Positions 5,918-10,909 of a stretch of 10,909 nucleotides of DNA are shown here, one piece after another. The DNA comes from Burkholderiales bacterium. Its GTDB lineage: Bacteria; Pseudomonadota; Gammaproteobacteria; Burkholderiales; Burkholderiaceae_E. Position 1 is the stretch's first letter. Each line of letters begins with the position of its first letter. The translations under genes were made by a program, and so were the position numbers. The notes under the pieces were generated by a model. The model was given only the letters and a program-made list of their open reading frames with translations, made no database searches and was not told where the DNA came from. The stretch is from the NCBI GenBank assembly GCA_020348765.1, contig CP070753.1, positions 363,884-374,792 of the forward strand, read 5' to 3'.

Positions 5918-6643
5918 TCAGGGCAACGGCGCGCCGAGCGCGGCCAGCTGGCGCTCGGCCTGCGCCTGCCAGCCGCGGTTGGCGGCCGGGCTGGCCGGGC
6001 TCGGGTGCAGGATCGCGCCGATGCGCGGTGGCTTTCGGTCGCCGATCACGGCGCGCAGCCTGCGCTCGGCAAAGCCGCCGATGCCCACGGCGAGCTCCGG
6101 TGCCAGCAGCGCCAATGCACGCTCCAGGTGCCGGTCGCAGGCCGCCACCAGCGGCGCCAGTTCGGCTGCCGGCAGTTGCTCCGGGGTTCGATTGCGGCCG
6201 CTCGCCTCCAGGAACACCAGCGGGCAGTAGTTGAGCACCAGATAGTCGGCGAAGAAGCGCTCGGGCGTTCCGAACCGCTCGCGGGCCCAGCCCCACAGGC
6301 GGCGTCCGCTGACCTCGGACCGCGGGCAGTCGAAGCCCTGGATCGGGCGCTTCGGGTGCTCGCGCCCGGGGCGGTCGATCGGCGCGGTGATGCCCATCCA
6401 GTCCCTGACCGCGGCCACTTCGCCGAAGGGCACGCCGGTCTGCATCATGCCGAACGGCCCCGGGTTCATGCCCAGCATCACGACCCGCTTGCGCGCGTCG
6501 CCGAAGCGACGCAGGTAGGTTTCGTGCGCGGCCCTGGCGTATTGAAGCGGGTTGTAGACCAATGCCACGGGCGCAGCGAACCGCAGCTCCGCCAGTGCGG
6601 CCGAGAGCGTGCGTGCGGCGTCGATCAGGGCTTGCGCAATCAT
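5918..6643 (-). CDS. SMUG1: SMUG1-type (family 3) uracil-DNA glycosylase
   Basis: This 241-residue base-excision repair enzyme removes uracil, and in known relatives also oxidised pyrimidines such as 5-hydroxymethyluracil, from single- and double-stranded DNA. The sequence follows animal SMUG1, as I remember it, almost motif for motif: LGMNPGPFGMMQTGVPFGE (57-75), holding the water-activating Asn60; VRDWMGI (79-85); EHPKRPIQGFDCPRSEVSGRR (95-115); NYCPL (138-142), with the uracil-recognising Asn138; IGGFAERR (188-195); and the DNA-wedge loop HPSPASPAANRGW (213-225) with catalytic His213. No iron-sulfur Cys set is present, unlike family 4/5 enzymes. The start at 6643 is chosen because the protein then opens directly into a helix; an in-frame ATG at 6709 would add 22 unrelated-looking residues. 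It is the first gene of a two-gene run with the membrane protein at 3792-5906, and diverges from 6772. Confidence 0.94.
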   Translation of the reverse strand: MIAQALIDAARTLSAALAELRFAAPVALVYNPLQYARAAHETYLRRFGDARKRVVMLGMNPGPFGMMQTGVPFGEVAAVRDWMGITAPIDRPGREHPKRPIQGFDCPRSEVSGRRLWGWARERFGTPERFFADYLVLNYCPLVFLEASGRNRTPEQLPAAELAPLVAACDRHLERALALLAPELAVGIGGFAERRLRAVIGDRKPPRIGAILHPSPASPAANRGWQAQAERQLAALGAPLP

Positions 6644-6672
6644 CGGGCGCCATCTTAGCCGAGCCGGAAAGT

Positions 6673-6690
6673 GCACCGATCCCCCGGTGC
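6673..6690. repeat. Inverted repeat in the divergent intergenic region
   Basis: GCACCG (6673-6678) and CGGTGC (6685-6690) form a perfect 6-bp inverted repeat with 6 nt between, in the 128-nt gap separating the divergent SMUG1 and oxidoreductase genes. Centre-to-centre spacing is 12 nt. It ends right at an extended -10-like TGCTAGCAT (6688-6696) on the plus strand, so it could be an operator. It could also be chance structure in GC-rich DNA. Confidence 0.35.
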
Positions 6691-6757
6691 TAGCATTGCG
6701 GATCAGCATGGCGCGGGGCGCTGCGCGGCGAGGCAGGGTGCGCGCCGCGAAGCGCCG

Positions 6758-6765
6758 GGAGGAGG
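6758..6765 (+). promoter_or_regulatory. Ribosome binding site of the Gfo/Idh/MocA oxidoreductase
   Basis: GGAGGAGG ends 6 nt before the ATG at 6772. This strong Shine-Dalgarno fixes the start. In contrast, the following gene at 7728 has none and depends on the ribosome arriving from this gene. Confidence 0.8.
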
Positions 6766-6771
6766 ATCGGC

Positions 6772-7725
6772 ATGGGACATGGCATCGCGGTCATCGGGCT
6801 GGGGGTTGTCGGCCGGCGCATGATCGAACAGGCGGCGCAGCATGCCGGGATCAGGGTCGCGGCGGCCTGGGACAACAGCGCCGCGCAGCGCGCGGCGGCG
6901 GCCCGCGACTATCCGGGGCTGCCGATGGCCGAAGACGCCCGGGCCGCGATCGAGCGGCTGGATGTCGCGGCCGTGTACGTGGCAGTCCCGCCGCTCGCGC
7001 ACCGCGAGTATGTCGAGGCCGCCGTGGCTGCCGGCAAGGCGGTGTTCTGCGAGAAGCCGCTGGCGGTTTCGCTCGACGAGGGGCGGGCGATGCTCGACAC
7101 CGTGGCCGGCGCCGGCGTGCCCCAGGCGGTCAACTTCCCGTTCGCGTCGGCGCCCGGTGTGGCCCGGTTGGCCGAGCGCCTGGACGCCGCCTTCGGGCTG
7201 CGCTCGATCGAGGTGCGGGTGCGTTTCCACCGCTGGCCGCGTGACTGGCAGGCCACGGCGACCTGGCTCGAACGCGGGGACCAGGGTGGCTTCACGCGCG
7301 AGGTGCTGTCGCACTTCGTCTACCTGCTGATGCGGCTGCGTGGCACGGTCGAGCTTCGCCGCGCCATCTCCGCGCGCGACGGCGACGATGCCGCCGAGCA
7401 CTTCGTCGCAGCGATGCTCGATGCCGGCGGCATCCCCGTGGCGATGTCCGGATCGGTCGGCGGCGCCGCGCCGGACGTGATCGAGGCCGCATTCCACGGC
7501 GCCGGGCGGACGCTGCGGCTGGTCGACTTCTACCGCTTGCTCGAGGACAGCGACGGCCAGAGCACACCGGTACCGGACCTGCCGGTCGATGCGCGCACCG
7601 CGACCTACCAGGGACAGCTCGATCAGCTGGCGGCGCTGCTCGACGGACGCCCGCACACCCTGTGCGATTTCGCGACCGCGCTGCAGGTCCAGACCATCGT
7701 CGAGCGCAAGCTCGCGCCGCGCTGA
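6772..7725 (+). CDS. Gfo/Idh/MocA family NAD(P)-dependent oxidoreductase
   Basis: This 317-residue cytosolic dehydrogenase carries the N-terminal Rossmann fold: VIGLGVVGRRM (7-17) with the GxGxxG at 9-14, an acidic residue after the second strand (WDNS, 33-36), and AVYVAVPPLAHREY (67-80). The family signature CEKPLAVS (93-100) holds the EKP in which Lys95 normally helps catalysis. The C-terminal alpha/beta domain has REVLSHFVYLL (176-186) with a candidate catalytic His181. At 317 residues it is at the short end of the family. The substrate, usually a sugar, inositol or related polyol, cannot be told from sequence, and no sugar transport or kinase gene is adjacent. It is followed after 2 nt by a metallophosphoesterase gene, so the two are co-translated. 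It starts a plus-strand unit divergent from SMUG1. Confidence 0.92.
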   Translation: MGHGIAVIGLGVVGRRMIEQAAQHAGIRVAAAWDNSAAQRAAAARDYPGLPMAEDARAAIERLDVAAVYVAVPPLAHREYVEAAVAAGKAVFCEKPLAVSLDEGRAMLDTVAGAGVPQAVNFPFASAPGVARLAERLDAAFGLRSIEVRVRFHRWPRDWQATATWLERGDQGGFTREVLSHFVYLLMRLRGTVELRRAISARDGDDAAEHFVAAMLDAGGIPVAMSGSVGGAAPDVIEAAFHGAGRTLRLVDFYRLLEDSDGQSTPVPDLPVDARTATYQGQLDQLAALLDGRPHTLCDFATALQVQTIVERKLAPR

Positions 7726-7727
7726 GC

Positions 7728-8525
7728 ATGCGCATCCGGGTGCTGTCGGATCTGCACGAGGAGTTCCGGCACCGGCTGCCGCCGCTCGATCTGCCCTGGG
7801 TGCCGGCCGACGTCACGGTGCTGGCGGGTGACATCGCCAATGGGCCGGACGCGCTCGAGGTGGCGCAGCGTCCAGCGTTCGCAGGCAGCACCGTGCTCGT
7901 CGTGCCGGGCAACCACGAGTACTACGACGCCCGCTTCGAGCCGACGCGCGAGACGCTGCGCCGCAGCGCCGCGGGCTTGTCACGGGTGCACGTGCTCGAT
8001 GACGACCAGCTCCAGATCGACGGCGTGCGATTCATCGGCACGACCCTGTGGACCGATTACCGGCTCGAGGGCGTCGAGCGCCGTGCGCTGGCGATGGCGC
8101 GCTCGGGCGAGCGGGTCCTCGATCACCGCAAGATCATGCTTTCCGGTGACAGGATGATGGCGCCGGCCGACGCGCTGGCACTGCACGAGGCCGCGCGCGC
8201 ATTCGTCGAGCGCGAGCTCGCGCGCGCGCACCGCGGACCGACGGTGGTCGTGTCGCATCACGCGCCGCATCCGGGATCGGTCGCCGAACGCTTTGCCGGC
8301 GATCCGATCAACGCGGCCTTCGTCAGCGATCTGGAGCCGCTGCTGGCCGGCGCCGACCTCTGGATTCACGGACACACGCACGACTCGTTCGACTATCGGG
8401 TCGGGCGGACCCGGGTCATCGCCAATCCGGCCGGTTATCGGGCCATCTACCCGGGCCCGGACGGCGAACCCGAGGTGGTGTTCGAGAACGGACGGTTCGA
8501 TCCCGGTCTGGTGATCGAACTGTAG
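7728..8525 (+). CDS. Calcineurin-like metallophosphoesterase
   Basis: This 265-residue two-metal phosphoesterase shows all five family blocks: SDLHEEF (7-13, Asp8 and His10), GDIANG (34-39), GNHEYYD (61-67, Asn62 and His63), VSHHAPHPGS (175-184) and HGHTHDS (214-220, His216 and His218). There is no signal peptide or membrane segment, so it is cytosolic. Family members hydrolyse phosphomonoesters, nucleotides or cyclic nucleotides; the substrate here is unknown. The start at 7728 puts the first beta strand (MRIRVLSDLH) at the N-terminus, whereas an in-frame ATG at 7662 would overlap the previous gene by 64 nt. The arrangement TGA-GC-ATG without a Shine-Dalgarno indicates translational coupling to the oxidoreductase. 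The gene converges on rodA, with a hairpin in between. Confidence 0.92.
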   Translation: MRIRVLSDLHEEFRHRLPPLDLPWVPADVTVLAGDIANGPDALEVAQRPAFAGSTVLVVPGNHEYYDARFEPTRETLRRSAAGLSRVHVLDDDQLQIDGVRFIGTTLWTDYRLEGVERRALAMARSGERVLDHRKIMLSGDRMMAPADALALHEAARAFVERELARAHRGPTVVVSHHAPHPGSVAERFAGDPINAAFVSDLEPLLAGADLWIHGHTHDSFDYRVGRTRVIANPAGYRAIYPGPDGEPEVVFENGRFDPGLVIEL

Positions 8526-8551
8526 CCCCGAGCGCGCCGGTCTGGCGGGGC

Positions 8552-8578
8552 ATCGGCCGGGCATCGGGTGCGGCCGAT
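8552..8578. terminator. Hairpin between convergent genes, candidate bidirectional terminator
   Basis: ATCGGCCG (8552-8559) and CGGCCGAT (8571-8578) form a perfect 8-bp stem with an 11-nt loop in the 130-nt gap between the metallophosphoesterase and rodA stop codons. A direct repeat GGGCATCGG at 8548-8556 and 8559-8567 overlaps it with an 11-bp period. Neither strand has a T-run, so Rho may be needed. The location between converging genes is what supports a terminator role. Nothing else was recognised in this gap. Confidence 0.45.
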
Positions 8579-8655
8579 CCCGAATCTGGCGTCGGCCGGG
8601 GCGGCGAGCAGGCCAGCGGTCTTGCGGCCGTGCACGTCGGCGGCGCGAGCGGCGC

Positions 8656-9768
8656 TCAGGAAGGCACCAGCGTGCGGTGCCGCTGGATGCTCATCAACAG
8701 CCCCAGTCCGAGGCCGAGCGTGACCATCGCCGTGCCGCCGTACGAGAGCAGCGGCAGCGGCACGCCGACCACCGGCAGCACGCCGGTGACCATGCCGAGG
8801 TTCACGAACGCGTACGTGAACAGGATCATCGTGATCGCGCCGGCGAGCAGACGCCCGAACACGGTGGCCGCGTTGGCCGCGATGTACAGGCCGCGGCCGA
8901 TCAGCAGCAGGTACAGGACCAGCAGCACGCTCGCGCCCACCAGGCCGAATTCCTCGGCGAACACCGCGAAGATGAAGTCGGTGGTGCGCTCGGGGACGAA
9001 CTCGAGGTGGGCCTGCGTGCCCTTCATCCAGCCCTTGCCCCAGACGCCGCCCGAGCCGACCGCGATCTGCGACTGGATGATGTGGAAGCCGCGTCCCAGC
9101 GGGTCGCTGGTCGGATCGAGCAGGGTCAGCACGCGCTGCTTCTGGTAGTCCTTGAGCATCGACCAGAGCAGCGGCATCGCAGCCAGTGAGGCCAGGCCCA
9201 GGCCGGTGATCACGCGCCAGCTCAGCCCGGCGAAGAAGATCACGAAGGCGCCGGCGGCCAGCACCAGGATCGCGGTGCCCAGATCGGGCTGGCGGAAGAT
9301 CAGGAACGTCGGCACCGCGAGCAGAACGGCCGCCAGCGCGAAGTCGAACCAGCGCAGCACGCCGTCGCGGCGGTGGAAGTACCAGGCCAGCATCAGCGGC
9401 ATGGCGATCTTCATGACTTCCGAAGGCTGGATTCGCGTGATGCCGAGATCCAGCCAGCGTCTGGCGCCCTTGGAGACGTCGCCGAACAGCGCGACCGCGA
9501 GCAGCAGCGCGACACCGAGCGTGAACAGCGGCACGGCGGTTCGCATCAGCAGCGTCGGCGACAGCGACGCCGCGACCCACATCACCACGAGCGCGATTCC
9601 GAGGTTGCGCAGGTGCGAGTCCAGCCGGCCGCTGTACTCGGAGGCGGCCGAGAACATCGTCAGCACGCTCAGTGCGAGCAGCGCCGCGACCAGCAGCATC
9701 GTCACCGGGTCGAACACCTCGAAGCGCTTCAGCAGGGCGCGCCCCAGGCGCGGCAGGTCGAGCGTCAT
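8656..9768 (-). CDS. rodA: Peptidoglycan glycosyltransferase RodA (rod-shape SEDS protein)
   Basis: This 370-residue inner-membrane SEDS polymerase extends glycan strands from lipid II during side-wall growth, working with PBP2 in the elongasome. About ten hydrophobic segments span the chain. Family landmarks are KGARRWLDLG (100-109) with IQPSEVMK (113-120), FRQPDLGTA (158-166), DPLGRGFHIIQSQIAVGSGG (222-241), the periplasmic PERTTDFIFAVFAEEFG (259-275) in which Asp264 matches the essential Asp of RodA enzymes, and GVPLPLLSYGGT (335-346). The length is typical. The ATG overlaps the mrdA stop in an ATGA, so the two proteins are translationally coupled and made in matched amounts; a weak GAGG lies 10 nt before the ATG inside mrdA. 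The open frame continues upstream of the ATG, but only as a shadow of mrdA. Confidence 0.97.
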   Translation of the reverse strand: MTLDLPRLGRALLKRFEVFDPVTMLLVAALLALSVLTMFSAASEYSGRLDSHLRNLGIALVVMWVAASLSPTLLMRTAVPLFTLGVALLLAVALFGDVSKGARRWLDLGITRIQPSEVMKIAMPLMLAWYFHRRDGVLRWFDFALAAVLLAVPTFLIFRQPDLGTAILVLAAGAFVIFFAGLSWRVITGLGLASLAAMPLLWSMLKDYQKQRVLTLLDPTSDPLGRGFHIIQSQIAVGSGGVWGKGWMKGTQAHLEFVPERTTDFIFAVFAEEFGLVGASVLLVLYLLLIGRGLYIAANAATVFGRLLAGAITMILFTYAFVNLGMVTGVLPVVGVPLPLLSYGGTAMVTLGLGLGLLMSIQRHRTLVPS

Positions 9769-10909
9769 TGGACCATCGCCTCGTGCACCGGCAACTCGGG
9801 GAACTTGCCCAGCAGGTAGTAGTCGAGCACCTGGCGCGCCAGCGGTGCCGCGGCCTGCGAGCCGAAGCCGCCGTTCTCGATGATCACGGCCAGCGCGATC
9901 CGGGGCGCGTCGGCCGGCGCGAAGGCGATGAACAGCGAGTGATCGCGCAGCCGTTCGTCGAGCTTGCTGGCGTCGTACTTCTCGTCCTGCTTGATGCCCA
10001 CCACCTGTGCCGTGCCGGTCTTTCCGGCGACCGGGTACTCGGCGTCCGCGAAGGCCTGGCGGGCGGTGCCGATGCGACTGACGTCGACCATCGCCGCGCG
10101 CACGGCCCGCAGGTGCTCCGGGTCGAGCGGTATCGTGTGCATCGGCCTGCGCACGGTCGGCGAGCGCGCGCCGCTCAACGGGTCCTCGACCGCCTTGGCC
10201 ACATGCGGCCGCATCGCGATGCCGTCGTTGGCCAGCACGCCGGTGGCATGCGCGAGCTGCAGGATCGTGAACGCGTTGTAGCCCTGCCCGATGCCGACCG
10301 AGATCGTCTCGCCCGGGTACCACGGTTCGTTCATCCGCTGTCGCTTCCACTGAATGGAAGGAAGGATGCCGGTGGACTCGCCCTCCAGGTCGATACCGGT
10401 CAGCTGTCCGAACCCCCACGGTCGCATGAAGTCGTGGATTCGATCGACCCCGAGCTCGTTGGCCAGCATGTAGTAGTACACGTCGCTCGAGACCACGATC
10501 GACTTGTGAAGGTCGACGCGCCCGTGGCCGCCCGGGCGCGAGTCCCGGAAGCGCCGCCCGCCGAACATGAAGAAGCCGGGATCCGAAATGGTCTGGCCGA
10601 GCGTGCGCTTGCCGCTTTCGAGCGCGAGCAGCGCCATGAACGGCTTGTAGGTCGATCCAGGCGGATAGGTTCCGCGCAGCGGCCGATTCAGCAGCGGGAT
10701 GTCCGGGTCGTCGTTCAGCCCCTGCCAGGTCTGCGAGTCGATGCCGTCGACGAACAGGTTCGGATCGAAACCCGGCTGCGAAACGAACGCCAGCACCTCT
10801 CCGGTGCCGGGTTCGATCGCGACCAGCGCGCCGCGGCGCGCCCCGAACAGCGCCTCGACGATGCGCTGCAGCTCGATGTCGATCGACAGGATCAGGTTGG
10901 AGCCGTTGA
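9765..10909 (-). CDS. mrdA: Penicillin-binding protein 2 (elongasome D,D-transpeptidase), 5' part missing
   Basis: The C-terminal 380 residues of PBP2, which cross-links the glycan made by RodA, are present; the gene runs off the right edge. The frame is open to the last base. By hand, the first residues in the window read NGSNLILSIDIELQ and then RRGALVAIEPGTGEVLAF, the usual entry to the transpeptidase domain. The active-site tetrad STYK has its Ser codon at 10653-10655, the SSD motif that serves as SxN is at 10482-10490, and KTG is at 10014-10022. Missing are the cytoplasmic tail, the membrane anchor and the N-terminal dimerisation (pedestal) domain, roughly 250 residues if it matches the E. 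coli length of about 630. A GTG at 10796 is internal and not a start. It overlaps rodA by 4 nt (ATGA). mreBCD would be expected to the right. Confidence 0.97.
   Translation of the reverse strand, partial: NGSNLILSIDIELQRIVEALFGARRGALVAIEPGTGEVLAFVSQPGFDPNLFVDGIDSQTWQGLNDDPDIPLLNRPLRGTYPPGSTYKPFMALLALESGKRTLGQTISDPGFFMFGGRRFRDSRPGGHGRVDLHKSIVVSSDVYYYMLANELGVDRIHDFMRPWGFGQLTGIDLEGESTGILPSIQWKRQRMNEPWYPGETISVGIGQGYNAFTILQLAHATGVLANDGIAMRPHVAKAVEDPLSGARSPTVRRPMHTIPLDPEHLRAVRAAMVDVSRIGTARQAFADAEYPVAGKTGTAQVVGIKQDEKYDASKLDERLRDHSLFIAFAPADAPRIALAVIIENGGFGSQAAAPLARQVLDYYLLGKFPELPVHEAMVQ

Noticed and set aside
3942..6230. A 762-codon open frame on the plus strand, opposite the membrane protein and SMUG1.
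   Set aside because: The translation is a Gln/Arg/Ala-rich low-complexity string typical of a complement-strand shadow. The minus-strand genes here have complete family motifs.
5907..6653. A 249-residue N-terminal extension of the spermidine-synthase-like protein, making it 953 residues.
   Set aside because: The extension overlaps SMUG1 in another frame and reads as an Arg/Ala-rich shadow. The first real membrane segment begins exactly at the ATG at 5906.
6703..7656. A 317-codon minus-strand frame opposite the oxidoreductase.
   Set aside because: It has no recognisable domain and an Arg/His-rich composition, while the plus strand carries a complete Gfo/Idh/MocA protein with a strong ribosome binding site.
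9769..10419. A 217-residue N-terminal extension of RodA.
   Set aside because: It overlaps the PBP2 transpeptidase domain in another frame. The ATG at 9768 gives a normal 370-residue RodA and the classic ATGA overlap.
10794..10796. GTG as the start codon of a separate 343-residue transpeptidase.
   Set aside because: The frame stays open to the right edge and reads as the conserved start of the PBP2 transpeptidase domain, so the codon is internal.

Overview
The window is very GC-rich, with compact gene packing. It carries a complete rodA overlapping a partial mrdA (PBP2), and an UgpB that is collinear with the E. coli protein as I remember it. This points to a Gram-negative, rod-shaped, high-GC proteobacterium. 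A beta-proteobacterium (Burkholderiales or Rhodocyclales type) is my best guess, but this is inferred from gene content and composition only.

Left block, minus strand, 3685 to 100: three exported proteins in a row. They are a secreted glycerophosphodiester phosphodiesterase (2642-3685), a secreted propeller-like protein of unknown function (1588-2553), and UgpB, the periplasmic receptor of the sn-glycerol-3-phosphate ABC importer (100-1422). The likely logic is that the phosphodiesterase frees glycerol-3-phosphate from phospholipid head-group diesters and UgpB captures it. The permease and ATPase genes would be expected just left of the window. The middle gene may belong to the same scavenging task, but nothing in its sequence proves that.

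Centre, minus strand, 6643 to 3792: a SMUG1-type uracil-DNA glycosylase (5918-6643) is followed after 11 nt by a large membrane protein with a spermidine-synthase-like C-terminal domain (3792-5906). In that domain the usual GGGDG-type motif has lost its Asp.

Centre-right, plus strand, 6772 to 8525: a divergent pair made of a short Gfo/Idh/MocA oxidoreductase (6772-7725) and a calcineurin-like metallophosphoesterase (7728-8525), 2 nt apart and probably translationally coupled.

Right block, minus strand: mrdA (partial, running off the right edge) and rodA share an ATGA overlap. This is the core elongasome pair that polymerises and cross-links side-wall peptidoglycan.

Five non-coding gaps between or after genes contain a GC-rich inverted repeat close to a stop codon, none followed by a T-run. 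The divergent 6644-6771 gap holds a sixth, shorter one. No tRNA, rRNA, CRISPR array, insertion sequence or riboswitch was recognised, and no gene-free stretch exceeds about 170 bases. No clearly new defence or mobile system is visible. The most notable items are the animal-like SMUG1, its membrane 'spermidine synthase' partner and the unassigned exported protein beside ugpB.
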